From Stemphylium vesicarium (lineage: Eukaryota > Ascomycota > Dothideomycetes > Pleosporales > Pleosporaceae), in the NCBI GenBank assembly GCA_004380135.1, contig QXCR01000002.1:910406-974405 (forward strand): DNA of 64,000 bases. Direction: 5' to 3'. Every line of letters starts with the position of its first letter. The first letter of the stretch is position 1. Positions 11,151 through 21,226 of the stretch are shown in pieces. Under the pieces are notes generated by a model, which was not told the DNA's origin, searched no databases, and saw nothing but the letters and a program-made list of their open reading frames with translations. The translations under genes were made by a program, and so were the position numbers.

Positions 11151-11444
11151 ATGGCTCCGAGAACTCGTTCACAGAAACCCACGGCTACAAACATCGTCGC
11201 GACATCCGACTCATCGTCACAAGCGACTGAAGATAATAATGCCTCACCGGCCATCGACTCGCACGAGAACCGATACATCGCACACTACGCAGCCGAGCAC
11301 TTTTGTACGCCGGGGAAGGGGTTGGAAGAGCGGTACGGTATGTTTTCGCAGGCGGGGGATTTGGGTATTGAGGAAAGGAAGAGGAAGAAGGGACGCGCAG
11401 GGGAAAGAGTTTTTAGCACGCCGGAGAGTGCAATGGATGATTAG
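11151..11444 (+). CDS. Small hypothetical protein, 97 residues, possibly the 5' part of a decayed gene
   Basis: I do not recognise this protein. The first ATG (11151) opens a basic, Ser/Thr-rich N-terminus beginning MAPRTRSQKP, followed by a central segment with ENRYIAHYAAEHF and a basic stretch (ERKRKKGRAGE). It stops at TAG 11442-11444. Directly after the stop the same frame continues as a long polylysine run coded by an AAG microsatellite, then an acidic and Gly-rich tail, so the TAG may be a nonsense mutation in a once longer gene. Composition looks coding, but there is no homology evidence and a non-coding origin is possible. Confidence 0.4.
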   Translation: MAPRTRSQKPTATNIVATSDSSSQATEDNNASPAIDSHENRYIAHYAAEHFCTPGKGLEERYGMFSQAGDLGIEERKRKKGRAGERVFSTPESAMDD

Positions 11445-11839
11445 GTAGAGGGTAGTGTAGGAAAGAAGAAGAAGAAGAAGAAGAAGAAGAAGAAGAAGAA
11501 GAAGAAGAAGAAGAAGAAGAAGAAGAGGAAAGTGATGTATGAGCACGAAGAGGAAGATGAGGGAGTTTTGAATGAAGGGGGAGGCGGAGGCGGAGAAACG
11601 GAATGTAGATGGTGTGATGGATACGAGGAAGGGGGAGGCGGATGCTGAATTGGAGGCTGTGAGGGGGGAAATGGGAGGATACTGCTTACGAGCAGGGCCT
11701 TGATAAGGGTGCGATGAAAGATTAAAGGGAGATGAAGAGGGAGCTGGAGCGTGAGAAGGGTGTGGCGTTGGGGTTTGAATTAGGGAGGTTGGTGGAGAGG
11801 AAGAGGAGTAGGATGGAAATGAGTGAAGAGACAGGGTAA
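11445..11839 (+). other. Decayed coding-like tail downstream of the 11151 gene
   Basis: After the TAG at 11442 the same frame reads through polylysine and then Glu- and Gly-rich sequence to TGA near 11645. In another frame 11738-11839 reads as a charged, helix-like tail beginning EMKRELEREKG and ending at TAA 11837-11839. The frame changes suggest the remains of one longer charged protein, but low-complexity purine-rich DNA can imitate this. Confidence 0.3.
11462..11526. repeat. (AAG)n trinucleotide microsatellite
   Basis: About 21 uninterrupted AAG units lie just after the stop codon of the small gene at 11151. Read on the plus strand in that gene's frame they encode only lysine. Confidence 0.95.
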
Positions 11840-12195
11840 GGGGAGAGAGGGTAGGTGTTTAAGTCCCTGGGTGGTGACCTCGGTGAAGAACTGCTGAGGT
11901 AGTTGGGTGATGAGAGTTACGTGACTTTATGGTTGTTTCCGACCTTGGAAGGACTTGGTGGCCGGAATTGCAGGTAGTGCCGGCAAAGTAGATTCGTAGA
12001 TCTTTTTGCATATCGCAATCCTCCAAGGTAATGGAATATGAAAGACGACAACGAAAGAGGTACTAAGAGTACAACAGCATTCAGACTTGGAAAACGCCAA
12101 ACACCAAGACTTGGCGACCAGGCATATATTAATCCAACACGACAAGCCATTGCGCATTCCCAACATTACCCATCGAACACACAACTCAACAACAA

Positions 12196-13911
12196 TCAAT
12201 CGTCTCCACCCGAGCTCACTCTCTGCCTCTTGAACAGGTTCCTCACAATCGACCTCTGCTCCACAATGGCATACTTCTTTTCCTGCAGCTCATCGTATTT
12301 CTTCTGCCACTTCTCCATCCACTTCTTCTTATGCTCTTCATGGGCGTCCAATTCATGCTGCAAGGTGTTGACTTCTTTGGTGAGGTTTTGCTCTTTTGAT
12401 AACAGACGTGCGAGATCTTCAAACTCTTCGTCTTCGGCTGAGCGCTTCATGGCGCTGCGTGGAGGTGCCATGGGCGTTGGAGTCGCATCGGGAGTCGTCG
12501 CGTTGGCTGTTGTTGTGGGTGCGATGTTCGGACGATGCGAAATCGCGCCGTTTGGTATTGGGCGACGTACTTTCGAGGGCACCGACTTGCGGGCAACGGT
12601 GGCTTTCTTGGGAGGGGCTTGCCGTGGTGACGGCCGCGGTGGCTCGGCGGCTAGCGTTGTTTGGATGTCGCTTTCGTCGACGTAGGAGCTCTCGCTGGAT
12701 AATACATCTGGCGAACTTGCCGTGTCTCCCAACACGTCGTCATTAGTGGTGCGCTCCGGGGGTTTGACGGAAGCGGGGCCCATGCGTTCTGCAACGTAGT
12801 CCAGCGCAACCTTGAGCCGTGCGGGGAATTGCTTTGTTTCTTTAAGGACACAATCCGTTGTGATACCAGCAGCGATAAAGTAAAACTTGACCATGAGTGT
12901 CAATCTGGCTCTATCAGACTGTTCCACGGACGCAGGCTGCTTGGGATAGCATTTGTTAAACGGATGTACAATCCGATGTTTGGCCACAGCCTCAGCTGTG
13001 AGGTGATCCATACGGCGGGAATTTTCCACGTAGAATCGCACCTCGTGAAATCCTCGCGGCAATGGTACCATGTATCCGTGAATGTCATGTAATGTTTCCG
13101 CATGGTGTCCAACGAATATTTTCTTGGGTTGTGCCTCGGGGATAAAAGTCTGGTCGGAGAAATGGATCTCGCTCGCTTCGGGCAAATTGTCTAGGAGGTA
13201 CAGTGCTCCGTGTGCTTCCAAGTACTCCCGTAGACGACGCAAGTCGGGATTTGCCTCCTTCTTTCTCAGGCCTGGCGACTGAATAGAAGGGCTCTGTGGC
13301 TCAGTCGTGTTACCATTTGTCGGATTTGCCATGCGACTATTACTGGCCGATCGCGGGCTAGTTGCGCTGTCTTCATCGTCAGGCTCAGGGCTTTCTTCCA
13401 CGGTCTCGCGATTCTGTTCATTGGGACTGAAATCCCCATTCTCGTGTCGCTTATTTTGCTCGACCTTTCTTACTATAGGTGCGAATCTTTTGCCGAAGTC
13501 GTCTGGGTCGCCGTCGATGCTCTGTAGGAGACCTTTACACAGGTAGTACCAGCGAATGACCATGCTGAATTTTCGCTTCATTGGTTTTGAGGCTTCCGTG
13601 AGGTATTTAAAGGGGGCAATAAGGGGTGCTCTCATGACTTCATCTTGAGTCATTGTGGTTATGAGAGTTGAAGACGTGTCGCCAGGTCTGTCCAGACTCT
13701 TCTTACAGTAGCGCACTTCCCGTCGTTTCTCCCCATATCGAGTCAAGAAGGCAAGAATGTGACGTCCGTCAAGGCTACCAATTACTAAAGCCAGCGCGGG
13801 GCTCGCTCCCGCGTGGGGTATCCAGGTCATAGAGTCTGTTGACGGCAAGGCATCGAGCTCAGCCCCGACGTCATGTGAGGCTATGAGCTGCCGAAGGTAG
13901 TCGAGTGACAT
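12196..13911 (-). CDS. Hypothetical protein with an internally duplicated ~150-residue domain and a C-terminal coiled coil
   Basis: Single-exon frame of 571 residues starting MSLDYLRQLI. I do not recognise a named family. Residues about 6-155 and 227-375 align with each other. LRQLIASHDVGAELDALP matches LREYLEAHGALYLLDNLP; REVRYCKKS matches HEVRFYVENS; APFKYL..KRKFSMVIRWYYLCKG matches HPFNKCY..RARLTLMVKFYFIAAG. A polar, Ser/Glu-rich linker separates the two units. Residues 380-490 are Pro/Thr/Ala-rich and basic, probably disordered. Residues about 500-560 form a Glu/Lys-rich coiled coil (KEQNLTKEVNTLQHELDAHE), followed by a basic end (FKRQRVSSGG). The basic stretches would suit a nuclear protein, which is inference. 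It is convergent with the preceding region and transcribed toward dynein. Confidence 0.8.
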   Translation of the reverse strand: MSLDYLRQLIASHDVGAELDALPSTDSMTWIPHAGASPALALVIGSLDGRHILAFLTRYGEKRREVRYCKKSLDRPGDTSSTLITTMTQDEVMRAPLIAPFKYLTEASKPMKRKFSMVIRWYYLCKGLLQSIDGDPDDFGKRFAPIVRKVEQNKRHENGDFSPNEQNRETVEESPEPDDEDSATSPRSASNSRMANPTNGNTTEPQSPSIQSPGLRKKEANPDLRRLREYLEAHGALYLLDNLPEASEIHFSDQTFIPEAQPKKIFVGHHAETLHDIHGYMVPLPRGFHEVRFYVENSRRMDHLTAEAVAKHRIVHPFNKCYPKQPASVEQSDRARLTLMVKFYFIAAGITTDCVLKETKQFPARLKVALDYVAERMGPASVKPPERTTNDDVLGDTASSPDVLSSESSYVDESDIQTTLAAEPPRPSPRQAPPKKATVARKSVPSKVRRPIPNGAISHRPNIAPTTTANATTPDATPTPMAPPRSAMKRSAEDEEFEDLARLLSKEQNLTKEVNTLQHELDAHEEHKKKWMEKWQKKYDELQEKKYAIVEQRSIVRNLFKRQRVSSGGDD

Positions 13912-14534
13912 TGTGAAGATTGCGAACGGACGAATCGCAATCGCAATCGCAAGATGAGCATCGGAATTCCTGGGTCTTTTCGGTTATGGGGTTGTGGTGT
14001 TGACAGTAGCGCGAATGAAAGCTAGGCTATCGTCGTGAACAAACCGCGCAGCGGGCCTGCGCGTCTGACCCGCGCGAAGGGGACGCTTTAGCCCCGCACC
14101 TGGATCTGGGCGCAGTACATACAAAGTGAGATCGGGCAACAAATGCAGCAGCGGGCCGATAATGTTGCGAACGACAGGCCTTGTTAGTAATGATGCAGGC
14201 TGGTGCAGGCGGTTGCAGAAGTTCGGGATACATGGGACAAGACCAGGGTCTAAGCGAAAACACGTGGTCACGCGTTGCACCAAGGATTTCGGAGTCCAGA
14301 CCCCATCATCAGATTACTACATAGGGGACGCAGAACAAGATGGAAATGATGATATCCAATCAAACCATCATTTCAGTGATCAGCTAACAGCCACTCCCAA
14401 CATCCCCTGTGGTTTGTAGAACTCTTCTGATCATTTCGTGTGAAAAATGAAAATTTGAAATTTGATGATGAATTATAAAGAACTACAAAACGCTAAAACG
14501 CTACAAACGATGCTTTTTTGTACATGGCAATGGC
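13912..14534. other. Intergenic
   Basis: This 623-base stretch holds the promoter side of the 13911 gene (minus strand) and the 3' flank of the GT31 gene. Short ORFs exist but none has coding character. Confidence 0.6.
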
Positions 14535-15953
14535 CTACTGGTGGTGTTCATTGCACCTCTGTCTTCTCGCCCAATTTTGGAACTTGTCCTTCTTCCATCC
14601 GCTGTGCCAGCTCAACGCCATCTTCTCACCATTTATCTCAAACTCCTGGCGCTCTACATACGCTCCGAAGCGTATACTGCTGCTGAGATGGCACCTTGTC
14701 TCAGGGTTGTCGTTCCAATTCGTCTGTGGCAGGGTCGAGTAGGACCATTGCACGCAGTATTTGCTGTCCTCGCAGGACTGCTGGCACGCGTCTAGTGAAT
14801 CCTCTCCCTTTTTGGCCCGGTTGGCGTCGGGCTGGTCTCCTTCAAACAGTATATTCCAGCGTCCGTTGGACGACTCAGAGGAAAGGTTATCCCAGTCGTG
14901 TCGCGTGTAGTTTAGGTCCTCGGGGGTAAGGAAGCGATTCCATAGATCAGCGAAACGTATAGGCTGATCGCCAGGGTGTTCTCTCTCCATCTTGAACAGG
15001 TCGCTGCCCATATCGGAAGCGACATGATGCATCATCAAAACCGGCTCGCACCACAAAGAAGGCTCAAAAGGCACAGTGCTAGGATCAAAGCCGGAGATGC
15101 CAGGCCAGATGCTCGCAAACCCAATCTTGAGCTCAGTTTGTAAGACGTTTACAACGAGATCGAATGGAGATTGGTAGTCTGAGATGTTCTTCGCCCACTT
15201 CTTAATGACGTCCTTGCGGTCTTCGAAGAGCTCCTTCATTACCTGTCGCGAGACGATGAAGGATGTGCCACCGGGGGCGAAGGGATCGGGCAGGTTGGCT
15301 TCGGCGGATGCGGGCGGGTTGGCAAAGTAGTGCTTCGCTTCTGGATCGTGTTGACTGAGCCAATCCAGCAGGTTCGGTCGATTGATGTAGGTTTCATCCC
15401 CAGCGAAGACGTACCAGCTGCGGCCGGGCCTGTAGTCCCATGCAGCTGCCATTGCCTGTAGGATCTTGTACTTGTCCAACAACGCCATGTCCCTCCTTTC
15501 CTCCTCTGGGTCTGCCTTCCTCAGCTTTTGCAGAGGCACGCTCCTCCGCCCAAAGTCGAGCTGTGTCCGGTATCGTTCCAATTCCTTTGTCTTCATGACA
15601 ACCTCGGGTGTGAGCCGCCAGACGACATCGAAGACTGGCCATTTGCCGATCTCGGTTTGTAGGTCTGAGAAGAGCAGGAGCTGGCCATGATCCTCCTCGG
15701 CGGTGTTGAGGATGAGGGGTGCTACCTTGGCGTAGGCATCGACGGCGGTGGTGGTGACGGAGACGATAAGTTCGGCGCGTTCGACCGGATGCGGACCGAG
15801 GCTTGTTTTTTCTTGTGGCGGTGGTCGAACGGCGGCCAGCTCTTCGTCATCGTAGGTGCGTGGCCACCCCTTTAGCCATATGAAGGCATATGTGAGGAAG
15901 ACGCTCAAGATTATGCGTGTAGTGCGCGGCATGTGGTTCCGGTATGAGGACAT
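14535..15953 (-). CDS. Type II membrane glycosyltransferase, GT31-like (Fringe/DUF604 type), with PAN/Apple-like C-terminus
   Basis: Predicted 472-residue Golgi glycosyltransferase that would transfer a sugar from a nucleotide donor to secreted glycans. Substrate is unknown. A short cytosolic N-terminus is followed by one membrane anchor at about residues 11-29. The lumenal part has the fungal GT31 layout: a WRLTPE region near 112, a K-rich loop, then WYVFAGDETYINRPNLL near 180-197, where GDET (185-188) sits at the acidic metal-binding position. A later GGTSFIVS segment also fits the family. The last 100 residues carry spaced cysteines (CQQSCEDSKYC..C) next to CVQWSY, resembling a PAN/Apple module. 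Single exon. The acidic motif differs from the EADTY seen in many fungal members, so activity is likely but not certain. Confidence 0.8.
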   Translation of the reverse strand: MSSYRNHMPRTTRIILSVFLTYAFIWLKGWPRTYDDEELAAVRPPPQEKTSLGPHPVERAELIVSVTTTAVDAYAKVAPLILNTAEEDHGQLLLFSDLQTEIGKWPVFDVVWRLTPEVVMKTKELERYRTQLDFGRRSVPLQKLRKADPEEERRDMALLDKYKILQAMAAAWDYRPGRSWYVFAGDETYINRPNLLDWLSQHDPEAKHYFANPPASAEANLPDPFAPGGTSFIVSRQVMKELFEDRKDVIKKWAKNISDYQSPFDLVVNVLQTELKIGFASIWPGISGFDPSTVPFEPSLWCEPVLMMHHVASDMGSDLFKMEREHPGDQPIRFADLWNRFLTPEDLNYTRHDWDNLSSESSNGRWNILFEGDQPDANRAKKGEDSLDACQQSCEDSKYCVQWSYSTLPQTNWNDNPETRCHLSSSIRFGAYVERQEFEINGEKMALSWHSGWKKDKFQNWARRQRCNEHHQ

Positions 15954-17286
15954 GGTCGATAGGAACAGCCCCAGGGCATCTGTCTAAATGAATAATCGAA
16001 TGAATGTACAATGTTTGGAACCAAAAAGACTACAGGCTATGTTTCAGACCATCGCGATGGCCTATTTCGAAAAAACGCGCGTGTCGCAAACGCTCGTAGT
16101 CAGGGATGCGCCGAGCCTAGGCCCCGCGTGGGCCACCGGAAACGTTCCTGACGTGGCGGAGTGCTTCGTATTGGTAAAGGACACGCGTCCCGGGTACGAC
16201 ACATAAGCAGCGATCCTTCTCCACGCGGGATTGCGCCACATAGAAATCCCATTGTGAGGGATGGAGTTTGATGGTGATGAACGTTGATCGACTAGGACGT
16301 CGCTGCCCCTTGGCGATGCGCCGCATCGGAAGATCTAGCCTGCGAATTCCGAGGGTACGACCAGCGGCGACCCATTTCACCCCGCGCCATCCATGTCGTA
16401 CCAGATCAAGCTTCACCCAAATTCTAAACAAGCTTCATACTAGCAACCGAGCTACATTGTCTTTTGGTCTTCCATGATATTGCGCAAGATCGGCGACAGT
16501 CAGCCCTAGGCCCCAGTAAAGCCTACGCAAATGGCTCCACAACCGGCTTGACATGTTTCAGGGGCCTGACCAGTACACGTGAGCTGCCCAACGTTTTCCA
16601 AGTGGAAAGAGCCGGCAAATGGTCAGATGGATCTTCGAAAAGTACCTTCCAGTATTCGAGTCCAGGTAATGAGTGTGAGCGTGCCTTCGCGACTAGAGGT
16701 CATCCTACGTAAAAATGCGAATCGGCAATCCGGGAAAGCCACTAACGTGTAGCCTCCTCGAAAGAACCTCACCGCAGTACATCAATCGCTGTATTCCTCG
16801 TACTTGGCCATGATCAGGTTTGATCGGCCGAAATGAAAGTTTTTGTCTAACATGTGCTTGGAACGTGGATCCGGGTTTTGTACACCTACAAACGATCAAG
16901 AACAGAATTCCTTGATGAAACCAAAAGTATGACGGTGAATGGGCTGCCCAGCCAAGCGAGAATGATGCAGAGCAGACAGACAGCTCGGCAGGCACGGCAC
17001 GACAAGTGCCTACAGAATCGACACGACGATGTGTCTCTCAGCCGATTTCAGGGCTAAGGTGCTCTAGCAGTCACTCACCTTTACCTCAAGCACTGGTAAG
17101 AGACCAATCTGTCATGCCGCACCTTCCTTCACCTGAGGCCCTGTCGGGCCCGTGCCCTGAGCCTTGAATCCCCCCGTGAGAGGCGTCTATCAACCTGTTG
17201 GCTTTTGAACACCAGGAGTCCATACCAAGATTCCGTGCAATCGCAGAATGCCGGGTGCGATACACTGTGCGTCGACGGTAAACAAA
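15954..17286. other. Intergenic, 1.3 kb
   Basis: This is the upstream flank of the GT31 gene and of the spliced gene at 17287. Only short overlapping ORFs on both strands are present. I see no domain, repeat or RNA gene. Confidence 0.55.
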
Positions 17287-18135
17287 ATGAGCGCCAATAG
17301 CGATGATGCGGCTCCAGAGTCGTTTCACCGGCAGATGAACACGCTTTGGACTGGAAACGACTTGTCAAGCGCCTTGCCCCAGCATGAGGTTGAAGCCATA
17401 TACACGGCCGAATATGGTACGTAGCAATTGCGCAGTCCACACACGAAAGCCTCGAGCTTCCATGCTTATGAGACCATCCAGGCGAACCAACAGAGGAAGA
17501 CCGCAACGATTGGATCATGCTCTTCGTTGGCCTGCATCAAGATATGGCAAAGCTACAAGAAGAGCTGCGCATGACAATGCTTGCGGGGGCGGGTCTAGAG
17601 ACCATGTCACCGTATTTCTTTGGGCGGTTTAGCGGTGCGATGAAGGAGCGTGCAGCAGCGCTGGGACGAGGCGAGCGCATTGTCGTCGAAGTAAACCGAG
17701 CAAAAGTAAGCGATGGAGCTTCTACTGACTTTGATCAAGGGTTATCCTCCCAGAGCGCCGGGGCATATGGTGTCGCGGTGGGCAACCGAGGCCGCATCTG
17801 GTGCCTCGTCACTCTACGAACGTATCGAAGCTGTACTTGTTGCCCAGGTATGCCCTTCTTAGACATCAGTAGTAACTCGTATTAACTTCTATCAGGCGAA
17901 GCCGTCGAGTACAGGCACTTGGGAGGCCACTCTGCCTATGGGTACACCAAGGCCTTTGCAGGAAGTTGCTCATGAACCAGTGCAAGTCACAAAAGACCCC
18001 CGAAAGCGAGACCGGGCTGGTCACGCTTGCCGTCGCTCGACCCGCGATGATGGAAAAGGAGGGCTCATTGCTGAGAAAGGTGTGATCGCCAAGAACCGAC
18101 ATTCCCACGGCAAGGAAGGTGGGAGGTACCGGTGA
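17287..18135 (+). CDS. Hypothetical 233-residue protein, four exons
   Basis: I assembled this from splice signals and frame continuity: exons 17287-17416, 17482-17705, 17740-17847 and 17896-18135. Introns 1 and 3 are 65 and 48 nt with GTACGT..CAG and GTATGC..CAG ends. Intron 2 would be only 34 nt (GTAAGC, TACTGAC branch site, CAAG end). The obvious CAG acceptor at 17753 gives a poorer frame. The product begins MSANSDDAAPESFHRQ, has a helical centre (QDMAKLQEELRMTM near residue 68), a GAMKERAAALGRGERIVVEV segment, and a basic disordered tail (KDPRKRDRAG). No family is recognised. Nothing in the neighbours indicates its role. Confidence 0.6.
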
Positions 18136-18352
18136 TCGCGACTGCCAGTCTTGAAAGACGTGATGGTCGTACCTTCTTAGGCTATCGGGGTCTGTGATTT
18201 GAGAGACGATCTTCTACTTCGGACATGATTGTATTGCGGGTTAAAATTTCATCATGCGGATTTGCTTCTGGAGCCCGCGCTGCATTTCCAGCTTACCAAC
18301 TCCACTTACATAGAAACGCGGTGAGCTCGACCGCACTCCGGTCTGCTAAACC

Positions 18353-18551
18353 TGTCAGCCGGAGCTCCGGTAAGGAGCCGGGAAGCTTCCGGTCTGTACA
18401 GCTATTGCTGTTTGCCCCATTGTTCCATCCCATCTTTGATCTATCTGCCTTTGTCCATCTGTTTGCTCTTAACCGGCAAGCCTCATATAGGCTGCCGCTC
18501 GCGATAGATGGACCAATGGACATGATTCATCCCAAGCAATTCCGCTTGACA
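18353..18551. mobile_element. Solo LTR, copy 1 (199 bp, 5-bp target duplication AAACC)
   Basis: The element begins TGTCAG and ends TTGACA, the TG..CA ends with inverted TGTCA/TGACA termini typical of long terminal repeats. It is flanked by AAACC at 18348-18352 and again at 18552-18556, a 5-bp target-site duplication. A second copy at 24848-25047 is about 94% identical, mostly by transitions. No internal retrotransposon sequence, primer-binding site or polypurine tract is attached, so it is a solo LTR left by recombination, or a very small LTR-like element. Confidence 0.85.
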
Positions 18552-18556
18552 AAACC

Positions 18557-19697
18557 TGTCTGACGGTATTTATATACTCCCCCGACTCGTCGCAATTAGC
18601 ACGACCCTGAAAGATAAAGCAGGTCGAAATGTTATGTCTGATTCCACATCTTTCCGCACCGATCAGGCCATATGAGAGCGTGCAGTCAATTGCATGTGAC
18701 CTTCGATTGTGTAACCCATTAACTCAATTTCTCATTTGTTTATCTCCATGCTGGCCACTAGGCTTCCGGCATCATGGCGTCAATCATGTCTATATTCTCA
18801 TGCGACACTTGGACAACAGAGCGGTATCGGGTAGGCTTGACGCCGCATGAGCGATACCAAATACCCCGAAAACCAGATCCTAAAGACATAAACAGCTGGT
18901 GAATAAGCTCAAAGAGCTTTCGAAAATGGTAATAGCGATGTAAAGTTGCCAAGAATGGCAACCTAAGGACATCAGAGGCTTCGGCAGTATCTGGTCGATC
19001 AAAAAAACGAAATACGTCGGATTGGCGCTTACCGGAGCTGACAAAGACATATCTGCGTTGGAATTATGAGTTGCGACCATTTGGCTAGACTAGACAAAGA
19101 CAGTACACTAGATTGACGTCAAGACATTGACGTAGTGTAGATAATAACAGCGATCTGAACGCATTGAAATACGGTGGAACTAACGGAGGCTCCGTATTCC
19201 TCAATCCAAAGCAGATGTCCACAGATGACACCCGCAGCGTCAGCTGTAGTCGACAAATGACACTCTGTTTGTGTCCACATCGCTGAATACTGAGCCTGCT
19301 TGTGGTAACATCTATTGCTTTGTGATTAGGTCAGAAGTCAAAGAGCAAATATACTGCTAGACAAATAACAGTCCTGTCCCAGATACAAAGCCCCGCCTTT
19401 ACTGTCTGATCTCACATCGACATGGAAAAACTTGCTCACTGAGTCGGACGCTAGCATCACGGCGTAAATGATGTTGTATTTACGAACCACGAATCATCAA
19501 ACATCCTCCACTATTTACACCAATACGCCACGACGCGATTTCGCCTCTTGAGCGAGACCAGCCAGCAGCGACAGCGATAGCGACACGTCTTTAACCATAT
19601 GCCATCCGCAGGTCGAGATTGAGAGTATGTTCAACTTTCTCATGGCGGATAGAACTACGATCCACGTACTGATCATTGTTGCTAGTCTTTGTCCACA
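18557..19697. other. Intergenic, 1.1 kb
   Basis: Between the solo LTR and the small gene at 19698 I see no supported gene. Short ORFs at 18629-18961 lack coding character. No repeat of other window sequence was noticed. Confidence 0.55.
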
Positions 19698-20066
19698 ATG
19701 TCAAACCCCTTCACACGAGTACCGATTATCGGTGACTACACGTTGAAGAGCATCAATGCTTTTCTCAACAGTAAGCACTTTTCCCACCATTTACCCTGTT
19801 TATACGTTAACACAGCCATGATGTAGACCCAGACAAAAATGTAAACGAGACGAAGGCGAAAGCTTGGAGTCAAGCCAATAGCTCCTCGGTGCGATCCACT
19901 GTCGCTTCCCACAGTTTCTTCGATTCCAAAGAGCCCTCGCCTGGTGTTCAAGTATCATGTATTACTGGAGGGACCTCTAGAAACTTCTCGCAGCCGGTAA
20001 GTGAATGGTCTCTTCGGAAAAAGTAAGGAATTCGCACTAACGCGACTCCCCTAGCTTCTGCTGTGA
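19698..20066 (+). CDS. Small hypothetical protein, 84 residues, three exons with a 12-nt final exon
   Basis: Exons 19698-19770, 19827-19996 and 20055-20066. Intron 1 (56 nt) has GTAAGC, a GTTAAC branch and a TGTAG end. Intron 2 (58 nt) has GTAAGT, CACTAAC and CCTAG, close to ideal fungal signals. The frame carries across both junctions and ends in Leu-Leu-Leu-TGA. The product starts MSNPFTRVPIIGDYTLKS and continues as a Ser-, Lys- and Asn-rich polypeptide. No family is recognised. Strong splice signals make a real transcript likely, but function is unknown. Confidence 0.55.
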
Positions 20067-20746
20067 AGAAAGTCGCTTCGAATTTGAGCCATCGTCAACA
20101 CGTCTACCAGAATACACAACCAACAACGCAAAGTTGCCCTCCAAAGACGGAGGATCCGATATATGGGTGGTCAGACCGCTTCTCTTACAAAGCATAGGAC
20201 CAGGATTCAGTGAGCGATTGTGAGCGGGCTGCGTGCGACATTTCGGGCGCATTCTAAACAAAGATCTATGCGATTCTCAATGTGCTCTTGCACTTTTACA
20301 TGTAGAAAATGCAGCAACTCTTACAAATGATCAGTCATTTGGGATCCTCGAAATCGCATCGACTTGCATCTCTTCCATTGTCTTGAGTGCGCTCTTAACC
20401 ATTCCGAATGCCTTGCATCTAAAGAACATATCTCTAAGCATTTTCTTTCACAAAGGCATCATCCGCTTAGATCGCAACCCAAAACTATTGGTGTGAAGAG
20501 GCAACCTTTGCGCGTTCCCGGATCGAGTGGGCGGTGCTGATCAGACGTGTTCGCTCTTTCCTCGTTGGTACGCCATGCGGGTAGGCTGCAGCGAGCTTGT
20601 TCAGGGTCGCCTGTACACCTGCGTATCACGTTACCCCAACAGCAATTGCGTTCTGATCACACCGTCCCCCATTCTTTACGAGAACTTAAGATATATTAAG
20701 AAAGGCGTTACAGGTAACCTTCAGTATCCGCACCTCTCAGCTTGCA
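20067..20746. other. Intergenic, 0.7 kb
   Basis: This is the flank between two small plus-strand genes. An AT-rich GATATATTAAG near 20690 could serve as a TATA-like element for the 20747 gene. The ORF at 20233-20496 has no recognisable features and I do not call it. Confidence 0.45.
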
Positions 20747-21226
20747 ATGATAAATCCTAGAAGCGGTCGTTCCAGCCCACCAGAGACTCCTCCCCTAAGA
20801 ACAACTGGAATTTCATGGTCCGACTTCCAGTACGAGGGCGATATGGAAGAGCTACCGAATGTGTCTACAGCAGCAGTCGCTTCGATGTCCCCTCTGCAGC
20901 AGACAATTGCCCGCCTCCGCGAGGAACGGTTACGCTTTACAAAGCAGATACCCGCCAATCTCAACAACAAAGTCTGTTGTCCGCGCGACCGCAGCGCAGT
21001 AGTGGACGTATATACGAAAGCCCATGCCAATATTAGCCCAGAGAACCACGAGCAGATCTACGAAGAAGCCAATATTAAGACCAAGACTATCTTGGGTCTC
21101 AACAAAGTATGGCCGAACGATTCAGTATTCACAAAGAAGTTGCTTGAACCCATCGAGCCGCTATATGCAAAGCCGCGCATCGAGTTCTGGAACGATAGGT
21201 ATGGCCATCGCGCAGCGATAATGTAA
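20747..21226 (+). CDS. Hypothetical protein, 159 residues
   Basis: Single-exon frame from ATG 20747 to TAA 21224-21226. The N-terminal 45 residues are Pro/Ser-rich. The centre has a short helical segment (QQTIARLREERLRF), and the C-terminal half has a more globular composition, with YTKAHANISPENHEQIYEE and an aromatic end (RIEFWNDRYGHRAA). There is no signal peptide or membrane segment, and I do not recognise a family. The coherent composition and clean start and stop favour a real gene. Confidence 0.5.
   Translation: MINPRSGRSSPPETPPLRTTGISWSDFQYEGDMEELPNVSTAAVASMSPLQQTIARLREERLRFTKQIPANLNNKVCCPRDRSAVVDVYTKAHANISPENHEQIYEEANIKTKTILGLNKVWPNDSVFTKKLLEPIEPLYAKPRIEFWNDRYGHRAAIM

Noticed and set aside
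18353..18551. First interpretation of the 200-bp repeat as a MITE with 6-bp duplications
   Set aside because: Placing the ends at TG and CA gives exact 5-bp duplications in both copies and inverted TGTCA/TGACA termini, which fits an LTR better.
18225..18563. 112-codon frame over the first solo LTR, resembling a frame near 24678
   Set aside because: The similarity is the LTR DNA repeat itself, not a shared protein.
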